Positions 1-8,435 of a stretch of 64,000 bases of DNA are shown in pieces. The position numbers were made by a program, and so were the translations under genes. The notes beneath the pieces are model-generated. The model had not been told where the DNA came from and did no database searches. It saw nothing but the letters and a program-made list of their open reading frames with translations. The number at the start of each line of letters is the position of its first letter. Position 1 is the first letter of the stretch. Source of the DNA: Pseudomonadales bacterium (GTDB lineage: Bacteria > Pseudomonadota > Gammaproteobacteria > Pseudomonadales > Azotimanducaceae); assembly GCA_022827905.1 (NCBI GenBank), contig JAJEIQ010000076.1, positions 1 through 64,000 of the forward strand. Reading direction: 5' to 3'.

Positions 1-135
1 TACCTCCAGTCCATGGCGCTCCAGGGATGGAACCCCCTGACCGCAATCGAGATCGCACTCAACGGCAACGCCGCCGACATGGTCGAGCAGCCGACCCAGC
101 AAGCCACGTCCAATCAGGCGCAGGGGGGCGAGTAG
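1..135 (+). CDS. C-terminal end of an unknown protein (5' truncated by window)
   Basis: The first reading frame is open from base 1 and ends at a TAG at 133-135, giving 44 residues of a C-terminus. It contains a short amphipathic stretch (ALQGWNPLTAIEIAL) followed by a polar Gln/Thr/Ala-rich tail that ends QGGE. I do not recognise the family. The fragment is read as coding only because it is continuous and has a natural-looking polar tail. A different frame in the same DNA also stays open, so confidence is modest. It lies at the accessory-looking left edge of the window. Confidence 0.4.
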   Translation, partial: YLQSMALQGWNPLTAIEIALNGNAADMVEQPTQQATSNQAQGGE

Positions 136-359
136 TTACCAAGAAAATAAGAATTCATCCGCAAAAATTCCGAACGTCTAGCCCTCCGCCAATGTACTTT
201 GTAAATCAATGGGTTAAGAAAGTCGTATACTGATTCGTACACAGAAACGGAAAGCATCGAAGTTGTAAGCGTTTGGCGGGCGTTGAAACGGAAGTCACGT
301 CGACAGCCCAAGTGCAAACATCGAAGGTCAACCCATTCAACCACAACGAGGCAAACCCC

Positions 360-572
360 ATGAACTGAGCGAGCAAAACCCTCGTCATCCTCTGCGCGGC
401 AATGGCCTTAGCGCCAACAAAAGCCGCCGCGATTCAGTACAACGCCAGCAATGCCGGGCCTTTCAAGGCGACCATGAGCAAGGCGGCGCAAGTGAATTGC
501 GCCAATCAAATCGGATGGCCACCCCTCTACCACGTCAAGGCTTGCGCCCCATCGGGGCCGTTGTGGAATTGA
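360..572 (+). pseudogene. Small secreted peptide gene interrupted by an in-frame stop at codon 3
   Basis: An ATG at 360 is followed by AAC and then TGA. After that stop the same frame runs open for 67 codons to a natural TGA at 570-572. The downstream frame encodes a hydrophobic signal-peptide-like start (KTLVILCAAMALAPTKAAA) and a short mature part with two cysteines (NCANQ, KACAP). A complete small exported protein appears to have been interrupted almost at its start. No ATG, GTG or TTG lies between the stop and the signal sequence. The stretch 136-359 before it is relatively AT-rich and holds no gene I can support. Family unknown. A sequencing error is the main alternative. Confidence 0.4.
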
Positions 573-629
573 GCGTTTGATTTCGGCAGGCCAACGCGCA
601 AGCGGGGCGGTCAGTGCCGCATCGGGCGC

Positions 630-1106
630 TCACGGTTGATCTTGCGGCCCTTCTAAACCCTCCTGCAAAATCCGCTCGCGCTCGCGGCCCGAAGTCAGTT
701 TCTCGAAATAGGTCATGGCCGCGTCATAGTCAATTTCCTTGATGCGCTCGAACCGCGCCCATCGTTCGTTGAGTTTCGCCATGTCATCGGGCGGCGGCGC
801 GTAGCCTGCAAAGTGCAGAGTGGTCGCCAGAGAAAAAGCCGCCGATTGCCGATAGATAACGCTGGCCTCGGTGGGCGGGTCGGCGGGCGGCAGTTCCCAC
901 CAAAGCCACCGCATCCGGTCAACCAAGCGCTGCCCTCCGTCTTGGCATTCAGCCAGTTCGGGGGGATCGTCAATCCATTGGGCGCAACCGACTTCGGGCG
1001 CTGCGGATTCATCCGCGGCGGGAGCGGGCATCGCCGCGCTAGCGAGCCATAGGACGGCGGCGACAATCAACGGCGGTTTCGCCGGGAGACGGCCTCCCCG
1101 TTTCAT
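630..1106 (-). CDS. Hypothetical exported protein
   Basis: This is a 158-residue protein beginning MKRGGRLPAK with a positively charged n-region, a hydrophobic core (IVAAVLWLASA) and a likely signal-peptidase site near APA-AD. It should therefore be exported. The mature part is Trp- and acid-rich, has a Cys pair (VGCAQW, AECQDG) about 15 residues apart, and ends in a charged helix. I do not recognise the family. The ATG at 1106 is chosen over the TTG at 1145 because it gives a clean signal peptide and begins 14 bases after the upstream gene's stop. It is the last gene of a three-frame minus-strand operon of unknown exported proteins. Confidence 0.55.
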   Translation of the reverse strand: MKRGGRLPAKPPLIVAAVLWLASAAMPAPAADESAAPEVGCAQWIDDPPELAECQDGGQRLVDRMRWLWWELPPADPPTEASVIYRQSAAFSLATTLHFAGYAPPPDDMAKLNERWARFERIKEIDYDAAMTYFEKLTSGRERERILQEGLEGPQDQP

Positions 1107-1120
1107 TCGCACACGGCCAG

Positions 1121-1801
1121 TTATTCCGTAACCTGCCAAGGGCATTCGAAGCCGGGAAAGTCGCCATAAGCGCGGTCAAACCGATCGCGCACTTGATAGC
1201 CGTCCATGTTCAATGACGGCTCATCCAAGTAGGGGCTTGACAGGTCGCAAAGGTATTTCGCTATGCCGTCCTGACCGCCGCCGAAGCCCTCGCCAACGAA
1301 TGATCGCCCAATCGAACTGAACAGGCCCCTTTGAACCGACCGGCATCGGTCTAGCGGCTCGCCGGGAAACCATGAATCCCCATCGACATAGGAAGCCGGG
1401 GGGATTTGGTTTGTCGCATGGACGGTTCCGCAGTTGCGCGACCAACGCGCCGCAGCCTCCCAACTCACAGCGCCGGATAGCTGGTAGTGCCATTGCGTGG
1501 CCGTCCACGATGGTTGAAACGCCTTGAGGCAATCGGCCAACTGACTTTGCTCTTCGGGGCGCATAGGTGGCCAAGTCTCAAAACCGCCATAGACGTAGTC
1601 GGTTCGCGTCAGGCCCACTCGATCAGGAACCGGCAAGGCCAGCCAGCTAGGAAGCTCTTGTGTGCGCTTGCAATCGTCAAGGCACCAATGGCCGCGCCAT
1701 TGCTCGACCAACTGGCCCAATGCCCTTGACGGTTGATTGTCGATGCCGCCCGGTACTTCCCATTCGAGCCAAAGGGAACCCAAGCCCGCAACGTCGCGCA
1801 A
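1121..1801 (-). CDS. Hypothetical protein, probably the downstream part of a frameshifted exported protein
   Basis: This is an open frame of 226 codons whose only nearby start is a TTG. It encodes a Trp-rich protein with several cysteines (HWCLDDCK, RNCGTV, DRCRSV, YLCDLS, FECPWQ) that could form disulfides. It has no signal peptide of its own. The same frame reads back through KSFKRLIRATD to the A9 run (minus-strand sense) at 1833-1841, where the upstream signal-peptide ORF ends. A single -1 shift there would join the two into one exported protein of about 346 residues. I do not recognise the family. It could also be an independent TTG-started gene. Confidence 0.5.
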   Translation of the reverse strand: MRDVAGLGSLWLEWEVPGGIDNQPSRALGQLVEQWRGHWCLDDCKRTQELPSWLALPVPDRVGLTRTDYVYGGFETWPPMRPEEQSQLADCLKAFQPSWTATQWHYQLSGAVSWEAAARWSRNCGTVHATNQIPPASYVDGDSWFPGEPLDRCRSVQRGLFSSIGRSFVGEGFGGGQDGIAKYLCDLSSPYLDEPSLNMDGYQVRDRFDRAYGDFPGFECPWQVTE

Positions 1802-1815
1802 GTCCGTCGCTCGAA

Positions 1816-2175
1816 TCAGCCGTTTGAAGCTCTTTTTTTTTGTGGGGTGATTGCAGGCATTCTGCCGCTCATGTTTCCTTGCTCGTCCACTCGGTACAAG
1901 TGGGCTACCTCGCCAACCGGCCCGCCGCTATCCCTAACTGTGGAGTTGGGCACAGACACCAAAAGGCGCGTTGGCTGCGTTGGGTGGACCTCAACGAACC
2001 CTCCCGGCACCGATTGGGCCGAACACGTTACGGACGGCTCCGCTTGGTCGGGGCTTTCCCAAGTCCATTGAACAGTTCTTCTCTGAACGTCCGCCGCTGC
2101 GTTGGTGGGCAGCGCAAGGAAACCGACACTGGCGGCGGCAACGACGATGGCGGTTAGGGTGGCAAGTGGTTTCAT
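1816..2175 (-). CDS. Hypothetical exported protein, N-terminal part
   Basis: The predicted product has 119 residues and a clear signal peptide (MKPLATLTAIVVAAASVGFLALP, cleavage near TNAAA). The mature region is beta-rich and includes a TCSAQ cysteine. The frame ends shortly after an A9 homopolymer with PQKKRASNG. A -1 shift within the homopolymer (codons CAA AAA AAA AGA) would lead directly into the next ORF. The gene may thus be broken by an indel, be a sequencing artefact, or use slippage to make a short and a long product. It heads the minus-strand group of secreted unknowns. Confidence 0.55.
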   Translation of the reverse strand: MKPLATLTAIVVAAASVGFLALPTNAAADVQRRTVQWTWESPDQAEPSVTCSAQSVPGGFVEVHPTQPTRLLVSVPNSTVRDSGGPVGEVAHLYRVDEQGNMSGRMPAITPQKKRASNG

Positions 2176-2237
2176 GACGTGTTCCCTCTAGTGGGCGTGG
2201 AGGTAGGCCAGCGAGCCTACTAGTGCCCTTTCCGACT

Positions 2238-2713
2238 AATTTTTTTTTTAGTTCGTTGTGCGCCGACTTGATGATCTCGTCGGCTGACTTCGTCCGGCGG
2301 AACGGCTTCGGCTGTTCGTTGTGTATTTCTAGATGGCTGCGGATGGCTTTCTCCATAGCGACGACGGAACGGTGGGAGCCCCGCCGCGGCTGGTGCTCCG
2401 TCAGGCTGGCGAAGAACCGCTCGACCAGGTTGATCCAGGAGCTTTCGGTCGGCGTGAAGTGGCGGTGGAACCGGGGATGGCGGAGCAGCCACCGCTTCAC
2501 CCCGCCGGTCTTGTGGGTTCGGTAGTTGTCCAGGATTATGTGGACCTCCAAGTCCTCGGGGACGGCGTGGTCGACGTGCCGCAGGAAGCAGATGAAGTTG
2601 ATGCTGCGGTGGCGGTGCTGGTGGCTCACGCGGGGCAGCGCCGCCGCCAGCCGGAAGGGGGATTTCCGTGCCTGTTGCGGGCGGGTTGACGCGGTTGGGC
2701 AGGGTCATCGCGG
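2238..2713 (-). pseudogene. IS630-family transposase remnant (C-terminal part)
   Basis: The frame read from about 2629 downward encodes the C-terminal half of an IS630-type DDE transposase. Recognisable blocks are LEVHIILDNYRTHK (catalytic Asp), FHRHFTPTESSWINLVERFF (the TPxSSWINxVE block with the last acidic residue) and the distal IHNEQPKPFRRTKSADEII. The N-terminal helix-turn-helix and first catalytic Asp are absent. The frame is closed by a TGA at about 2713 and the sequence above it is not transposase-like. The end of the gene contains an A10 run (2240-2249) where a one-base difference would give an immediate TAG. No terminal inverted repeats were found. It is a decayed insertion sequence. 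Confidence 0.75.
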
Positions 2714-3101
2714 ACGGTCTCCTTGGGCTTTCGCGGGTGCCTCGGGGGCGGGGGAACGGGAAGCCAGCCACGGCGGACTCGCTTCCCCCAATCCCCAACA
2801 GCGGGCAAAGCTACGGAACGGCGGCGCGGAATTCGCCTAGCAAATGGTAGGGATTGGGTGTTGTTTCGAAGGGGTCGCCGTGGGGTCCGGGTGGGCGGCG
2901 GCTCGCACCACTGGGGCCGACGGGCCGCACGACCGAGCGGGTCAATTCGGCGGGGTCTGGGCCTTGCCGAGGGGTTGCTAACTGCGGGGGAAGGTCGCGG
3001 GGGCCTTAACAGGAGCTAAGCGTTTTCCCTCGTCCAAGCCAGAACATGGGGCCAAGCAGGCCGTGAGACTCGCTGCGCCGGAGCGGCACGAGGGACTTCG
3101 G
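2714..3101. other. Intergenic stretch without a supported gene
   Basis: This very GC-rich stretch of about 390 bases lies between the transposase remnant and the stop of the universal stress protein gene. Several frames are open only because of base composition and give Arg/Gly/Pro-rich translations with no recognisable domain. It probably holds scar DNA from insertion-element decay. Confidence 0.5.
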
Positions 3102-4019
3102 TCAGGGACGAACGGCCAGCACGTCGCAGGGCGCCCGCGACAGAACCCGCTCCGCGGAATTGCCGATGCCCAGGGTCTGCCGCAGTGGATGCGCGGCGGT
3201 GCCCACCACGAGCAGTTCCGCTTTCAGTTTGCTGGCCAAAAACTGCAGGGACTGGCCGACTTTGCCGACCGGAAAATGGCGGCGCGACTTTGCGATGCTA
3301 TGGGGCGCCACGAGCCCTTCGAGCGCCTCGCTGACGCTGGCGACGGCTCTTTTTCGGGCTTGCCGGGCGTCAATGACGTCGAGGTCGCGCAACACCTCGG
3401 ACAGCTCGATGACATAGGCGCAGTGGAGTTCCGCACCGGTCCGCTCAGCGAGCGCTTGGGCCGATGCCAGCACCCTGCGGTTCAGGTGCTGGTGCGCTCG
3501 ATCCAAGTTGGAGAGGTCGAGTGCCGCCAGCACCACTTTGGCGGTTTTGCGTCGGCGGGCGGTGGTTAGCAAAACGGGCGGGGTGCAGGATCGCAGCAGT
3601 TGCCAGTCCAGCGGGGTGTGCAGCAGTGTCCTAGAGTAATGCACGGTCTTGACCACGACGTCGACCCCGCGTTCCTTCACGGCACGAGTGGTCCAGCCGG
3701 CGATGTCGTTGGTCCAAACCACCTTGCGGGCGATCTCGCCCCCAGCCTTGCCGCCCCGGGCGTCGTCCACGCATTGGCGCAGCCAAGCCCGGCGCTCCTT
3801 CAGCAGGGCGTCGCGGATCGTTCGCCTCTGATCGGCCTCCAACACGTCCTGTGCCGCAGCCATCGGATGCCAGCAGAACGACACCGCCTCCATCTTTGCC
3901 GCGGTTGCACCCTGCAACGCTAGCGCCCGCTTGAGCGCGGTCTGCGGGTGCTTGGGCTTGTCCATAATGACCAGCATGGAAGCTAGGTCGAATGCTACGG
4001 ATGGTGCTGCGCGTTTCAC
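3102..4019 (-). CDS. Tandem universal stress protein (UspE-like)
   Basis: The 305-residue product has two Usp folds in tandem, as in UspE. The second half ends with the usual C-terminal block (LLVVGTAAHPLRQTLGIGNSAERV then APCDVLAVRP). In ATP-binding Usps this block is GxxG-x9-G(S/T). Here the second glycine is missing, so nucleotide binding is doubtful, as in the non-ATP-binding UspE class. Cytoplasmic role in stress adaptation. The GTG start is preferred because a perfect AGGAGGA lies 4 bases upstream. A longer frame to 4262 would lack a ribosome site and overlap the divergent gene. It is divergently transcribed from the TPR gene across about 106 bases. Confidence 0.8.
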   Translation of the reverse strand: MKRAAPSVAFDLASMLVIMDKPKHPQTALKRALALQGATAAKMEAVSFCWHPMAAAQDVLEADQRRTIRDALLKERRAWLRQCVDDARGGKAGGEIARKVVWTNDIAGWTTRAVKERGVDVVVKTVHYSRTLLHTPLDWQLLRSCTPPVLLTTARRRKTAKVVLAALDLSNLDRAHQHLNRRVLASAQALAERTGAELHCAYVIELSEVLRDLDVIDARQARKRAVASVSEALEGLVAPHSIAKSRRHFPVGKVGQSLQFLASKLKAELLVVGTAAHPLRQTLGIGNSAERVLSRAPCDVLAVRP

Positions 4020-4023
4020 AAGT

Positions 4024-4030
4024 TCCTCCT
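4024..4030 (-). promoter_or_regulatory. Strong Shine-Dalgarno site fixing the GTG start of the Usp gene
   Basis: AGGAGGA on the minus strand, followed by ACTT and then GTG. It decides the start of the universal stress protein in favour of the GTG at 4019 over the upstream ATG at 4262 and the later internal ATG at 3977. Confidence 0.7.
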
Positions 4031-4125
4031 GTTCGGGGCGTCGGTAGGATACACGACGTGGTTCCCTCAGGGTGCTTCCGCAGCGACCGGGGCTGCGGTA
4101 ATGTGCTGGCGTTCCAGTTGTAGGC

Positions 4126-6321
4126 ATGGGGATTGAATTGGCTTTGCGCTTGAGAGCCGCTGGTTGTTTTGCGGGCGCCTTAGGCGTCGTCTTGGCGTTA
4201 GTCAATCCAGGGCCGCTAGCTCGGGGGAGCGAGTTGGAGAGCGAGCTGGCACCCGTTGCCAACGCCGCTCACGACGACACCAAGGTTGGGCTTGCACACC
4301 GCGTCCAAGGCGAGAAATTGCTCTGGGAGGGGGAATTTGGCGGGGCGATCGAGAGTTTTGCGGAGGCGATCCACCATAGTCCGGAAAGCCCGCCCCCCTA
4401 CTATTTCCTCAACCTCTCCGACCCCTTGCGCCAACGCCATGAACGTGCGCTGCGGGCCAAACTGGACACCATCGCCGCCCACGCGCCCAAAGATGCTGGG
4501 ACGGCCTACCTGATGCGGGGTGCGCACGGGTGGTTCAGCGGAGACTCGGAAGCAGCCCTTCAGGACTTTGGCGAAGCGATCCGCTTGGCTCCGGAACGAG
4601 CGGCCCCGTACCATCTGCGTGCCGCTGCATGGCTAGGCAAAGGGGAGTGGCAAAGGGCCATTCGCGACTACGATGAGGCCATTCAACGCGACGCCGAAGA
4701 TGAAATTGCCTACTACAGCCGCGGAGCGTCGCGGTTCTGGGATGGGGACCAGCAGGGGGCCATCGACGACTACAGCGCGGCTCTTCGTTTGAATCCGAAC
4801 AACGCGGTGATTTTCTATCTGCGCGGGTTCGCCTCCCATGCAGCCCAGGATTACGACCAAGCCATACAGGACCACGGGGAGGTCATCCGCCACCTTCCCA
4901 AGGAATCCTCTGGGTACTACGAACGGGCAAGTGCATGGCTGATGAAGGGAAAACCCAAGGAAGCGATCCGTGACTTGGATGTGGCTGTCCGACTTGATCC
5001 TGACGATGGGCACATCCGCTACCACCGGGGATTTGCTTGGCACCAGGAAGGAGACTTGGCGAAGGCGGTGCGGGACTTCAATGAGGCTCTCCGTTTGAAT
5101 CCCAAAAACGCTCTTGCCTACTACATGCGCGGAGTGGCTTGGCACAAGCAGAATGACTTCGACCAAGCCGCTCGTGACCTCAGCGAAGCCATTGCGCTCG
5201 ACCCCGAAGACACATCCGCGTACTACCAGCGCGGGGAAGCTTGGCTTCGGAAGGGGGAGTTTGACCGGGCCAGTCAGGACTTCGACCAAGTCATCCACCT
5301 TGGCCCGGAGGACAGCACGGTTGCGTCGGGACATTTCGGGCACGGTCGCGTCGCCTGGTTCAAGGGCGATCATGCGCAGGCCATTGAGGAATACAGCAAA
5401 GCCATCCGCCAATATCCGGGACTCGCCCATGCCCACCGTGCCCGGGCTTTCCTTTACTCGCAGCAGGCGGACTACGATCGTGCAATTGGCGATTACAGCG
5501 AGGCCATTAGCATCGGACCCGCGCATGCCAGCGATTACTCCAGCCGCGCCCGCGTTTGGCAGGAGAAGGGCAACTTCAAATTAGCGATTCGGGATTACGA
5601 CGAAGCAATCCGCCTGCAACCAGATAACCCCCTTTACTACTTCTCAAGGGGCGTGGCATCGCTTGGCATCAAGGAATACAAGTCCGCCATTGGCGATCTC
5701 GATCACGCAATCGGCCTACGGCCTGAGCGTGCGGCTGCCTACCTCATCCGTGGCTTGGCTTTCGACAGAATGGGAATTCACGACCGGGCGATCAAGGACT
5801 TCGACGATGCGGTGCGGCTCGGTGGCGGTAGTGCCGCGGCTCTCGGAGAGATGGCGGGGCGGTTGTCCACAGGCCCCTGCTACTTGCGGGACGGACATAG
5901 CGCAATCAAGTTGATCGACAAAGCGCTGACCTTGGAAAGCGGTGCATTCCTTCAGGAGGGGCGGGCTCTTGCGTTGATCGAGGCCGGTGAGTTGGAGACG
6001 GCGATTGAAGCGTACGAAACGGCAGTGGTGCCAACGGATGTGGAAGGGGAGTCAGCGGCGGGATCGGAGGGGTATCGTCGAATGCTGATTCAGACCTTGC
6101 AACGGGCCCTGATTCGAAATGGCCATGCCAGTGTGGTCGTCAATGGCGTCTTCGACCCAGCGACGCGGGATGCGCTGAAATCGTGCGTTCTCGCCGGCTG
6201 CCGTCCCAGACTTGGGGTCAGTTCCTGTGCTGGAGAGGAAGTCCCGCCACCGAGCCGCAATCTGCAAGCGGCGCTGGAGAGGCTGGCATCTCCTCAAGTT
6301 GTCATTGAGGAGGAACACTGA
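4126..6321 (+). CDS. Exported large TPR-repeat protein with C-terminal peptidoglycan-binding-like segment
   Basis: The 731-residue protein starts with a signal peptide or anchor (about residues 1-30, hydrophobic FAGALGVVLALV). About 16 tetratricopeptide repeats of 34 residues follow, most with the pattern YYxRGxAW...G/D...AIxDYxEAIRLxP. They run from about residue 60 to 630. The C-terminus (about 645-690) reads LIQTLQRALIRNG...VNGVFDPATRDAL, which resembles a PG_binding_1 domain. Together these suggest a periplasmic scaffold that touches the cell wall. The repeats are diverged but homogeneous, suggesting internal duplication. Its 3' end overlaps the convergent PQQ dehydrogenase gene by 20 bases. 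No enzymatic domain is visible and its partner is unknown. Confidence 0.85.
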   Translation: MGIELALRLRAAGCFAGALGVVLALVNPGPLARGSELESELAPVANAAHDDTKVGLAHRVQGEKLLWEGEFGGAIESFAEAIHHSPESPPPYYFLNLSDPLRQRHERALRAKLDTIAAHAPKDAGTAYLMRGAHGWFSGDSEAALQDFGEAIRLAPERAAPYHLRAAAWLGKGEWQRAIRDYDEAIQRDAEDEIAYYSRGASRFWDGDQQGAIDDYSAALRLNPNNAVIFYLRGFASHAAQDYDQAIQDHGEVIRHLPKESSGYYERASAWLMKGKPKEAIRDLDVAVRLDPDDGHIRYHRGFAWHQEGDLAKAVRDFNEALRLNPKNALAYYMRGVAWHKQNDFDQAARDLSEAIALDPEDTSAYYQRGEAWLRKGEFDRASQDFDQVIHLGPEDSTVASGHFGHGRVAWFKGDHAQAIEEYSKAIRQYPGLAHAHRARAFLYSQQADYDRAIGDYSEAISIGPAHASDYSSRARVWQEKGNFKLAIRDYDEAIRLQPDNPLYYFSRGVASLGIKEYKSAIGDLDHAIGLRPERAAAYLIRGLAFDRMGIHDRAIKDFDDAVRLGGGSAAALGEMAGRLSTGPCYLRDGHSAIKLIDKALTLESGAFLQEGRALALIEAGELETAIEAYETAVVPTDVEGESAAGSEGYRRMLIQTLQRALIRNGHASVVVNGVFDPATRDALKSCVLAGCRPRLGVSSCAGEEVPPPSRNLQAALERLASPQVVIEEEH

Positions 6322-8320
6322 ACGCAATCAGGGTATCGCCCAGCCGTCCTTGCGCTGTCGGGTTGCCGCCCGCGTAGATCACGACGTACTGTCGGCCCTT
6401 CCAAACATAGGTCAGCGGGGTGGCCATCCCGGCGGCTGGCAGTTGCCAGCGCCATAGCAGTTCGCCGGTCGCGACATCGAATGCTCGCAAGGTGTCGTCC
6501 ATTGTCGCCCCGATGAATACGAGGCCGCCAGCGGTCACGATGGGGCCTCCGAGGCTCGGCAGACCCAAGGTCACGCCTCCCATCTCGCCGAGCGCTTTGC
6601 GCCAGACGATTTTCCCGGTCGAGAGATCCACGGCCGCCAGGACGCCCCAGGGCGGTGGCGTGCAGGGAACGCCGAACGGAGAAAGCAGTACCTCCCGCTT
6701 CATCCCAAAGGGTGCCCCCGCCTGCGGGGAGACCTCCTGGTCGTGAAACACCTTGCGCATGGCGTTGACCTGTTCGGCTGGGATCAACTGGATATGGTGC
6801 GCGACGCTGTTCATGTTGACGATCAGCAAGTTGCGCGCAGGGTCGTAGGCGGCGCCACCCCAGTTCGCGCCCCCGCCGGTGAACGGGTAGAGCAGGGTTC
6901 CCCGTTCCGAGGGCGGCGTATACAGGCCGCCCGCGAGGGATTCCGTGATCCGGGCCCGGCATTGCAGGCGGTCGAAAAGGGTCAGCCCGAAGGCGTCGTC
7001 CGCCGACAAACGGTTCGGCACGATGGGTGGGGGCGCGGCGGGGAAGGGCTGCGTCGGTGAGAGCCACTCGCCGGGAGCGCCGTTCTGGGGAACCGGCCGT
7101 TCCTCGACGGGCAGGAAAGGCTTTCCGGTGTCGCGGTCGAGAACGAAGACGAAGCCCGTCTTGGTCACCTGGGCCACCACGTCATGAAGCGCGCCGTCGC
7201 GCCAGACCGAGTACAGGCCTGGTTGCGCTGGCACGTCGTAGTCCCAGATGTCGTGATGCACCGTCTGAAAACTCCAGCGCACATGGCCGGTCTCAGCCTC
7301 CAGTGCGACAACGGAATTGGCGTGGCGGTTGCTGCCGGGCCGAAGGCCACCGTAGAAGTCAGGACTGGGACTGCTGGTCGGCACGAACACGAGGCCACGC
7401 TCCTCGTCCACCGACATCGGTGCCCATGCGTTGGCATGGCCTTCAATCGGTGGCTGCGCGCCCTGCCAGGTTAGCGCCGCCGGATCGTTCGCAGTGCGCG
7501 GAATCGGATCCCAATCCCAGCGCGCCACGCCGGTTCTAGCGTCAAAGGCACGCACCGAACCGGCGGGGGCCAAAACCCTGGCGTTGTCGCCGATGGCGGA
7601 ACCAACCACCACGGTGTCGCGAACTACAACTGGGGGTGACGTGATTTGAAACTCGCCCGGCCAGAGGAGCGGCATGCCGGGATCGATGCGGACCTCTCCG
7701 CGGTCTCCGAATCCCGGGCAGCGGTCCCCGGTCGCTGCATCGATGGCGATCAGCCGCGCATCGTTGGTGCCCATGAAGATGCGGCTGGCACAGGGCGCGG
7801 AAGCATCGGCATCCCGCCAATGGGTGACGCCGCGGCATACGAACTGGTTGGCCGGGTCCTGCCCGAGGTCGATGCGGGGATCGAAGCGCCAGCGTTCGCC
7901 GCCGGTATCCGGGTCGAGGGCGATGACCTCGTTGAAGGGCGTGCAAAACACCAATGCGTCGCCGGCCAGAATCGGCGTCCCCTCGGTGGCGGCACGTTCC
8001 ATGTGGTCTGCCCGGTCGGTCAGGTCGCCGGTTCGATACTCCCATGCCGGTGCCAGTAGGGCGACGTTGCTTGCCGTGATCTCAGCAGCCCGACTGTATC
8101 GATGCCCGCCCGGATCACCGCCGTAATAACCCCAGCCACCGCCAACGTCGATGGTGGCCGCGGGACGGGCCGTGGTCTGGGCCGTGCCGTCTATGTCCAA
8201 TCGATGCGCACCGCCCAGATACCAAATCATTGAACCGCCGAGTACTGAGATCAGCGCCGCAAGAACGATGAGGGCAGCAACGGACAGCAGGACTTTGCGC
8301 ACTGTAAGCAATGAGCGCAT
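6302..8320 (-). CDS. Membrane-anchored PQQ-dependent dehydrogenase (glucose/quinate dehydrogenase-like)
   Basis: The 672-residue quinoprotein has one N-terminal membrane anchor (about residues 8-30) and an eight-bladed beta-propeller, which oxidises a sugar or alcohol in the periplasm. Supporting motifs are WGYYGGDPGGHRYS at the start of the propeller, NQFVCRGVTHW, HHDIWDYDVPAQP (the conserved Asp/His block seen in membrane glucose dehydrogenase) and TPPPWGVLAAVDL...GKIVWRKALG tryptophan-docking repeats. It lacks the five-helix membrane domain of E. coli Gcd and is shorter than that family, so glucose as substrate is not assured. No PQQ synthesis genes lie in the window. Confidence 0.85.
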   Translation of the reverse strand: MRSLLTVRKVLLSVAALIVLAALISVLGGSMIWYLGGAHRLDIDGTAQTTARPAATIDVGGGWGYYGGDPGGHRYSRAAEITASNVALLAPAWEYRTGDLTDRADHMERAATEGTPILAGDALVFCTPFNEVIALDPDTGGERWRFDPRIDLGQDPANQFVCRGVTHWRDADASAPCASRIFMGTNDARLIAIDAATGDRCPGFGDRGEVRIDPGMPLLWPGEFQITSPPVVVRDTVVVGSAIGDNARVLAPAGSVRAFDARTGVARWDWDPIPRTANDPAALTWQGAQPPIEGHANAWAPMSVDEERGLVFVPTSSPSPDFYGGLRPGSNRHANSVVALEAETGHVRWSFQTVHHDIWDYDVPAQPGLYSVWRDGALHDVVAQVTKTGFVFVLDRDTGKPFLPVEERPVPQNGAPGEWLSPTQPFPAAPPPIVPNRLSADDAFGLTLFDRLQCRARITESLAGGLYTPPSERGTLLYPFTGGGANWGGAAYDPARNLLIVNMNSVAHHIQLIPAEQVNAMRKVFHDQEVSPQAGAPFGMKREVLLSPFGVPCTPPPWGVLAAVDLSTGKIVWRKALGEMGGVTLGLPSLGGPIVTAGGLVFIGATMDDTLRAFDVATGELLWRWQLPAAGMATPLTYVWKGRQYVVIYAGGNPTAQGRLGDTLIAFSVPPQ

Positions 8321-8435
8321 GCGGGCTTCGCAGTTTCAATGGAGATTGCAATGTTACTGGCTGCCATTGATGCCGGCGACCGTTGACAAGATAGATACTC
8401 AGCCGAAGGCTCGCACTTCAAGTAAACTAGCCGCC

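Noticed and set aside
2220-2798. Open frame starting MTLPNRVNP within the IS630 scar
   Set aside because: The first residues resemble the start of a conserved hypothetical family, but the rest is Pro/Arg/Gly-rich composition noise and overlaps the transposase remnant in another frame.
2723-3019. Plus-strand open frame of 98 codons in the gene-free stretch
   Set aside because: Gly/Arg-rich with no recognisable domain and no ribosome site; explained by GC content.
4633-5526. Long minus-strand open frame of 297 codons inside the TPR gene
   Set aside because: It mirrors the TPR repeats, has no domain and sits within a strongly supported gene on the other strand.
8383-8388. TTGACA as a -35 element for ribB
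   Set aside because: No acceptable -10 hexamer at 16-18 bases; the only TA-rich match is at the wrong distance.
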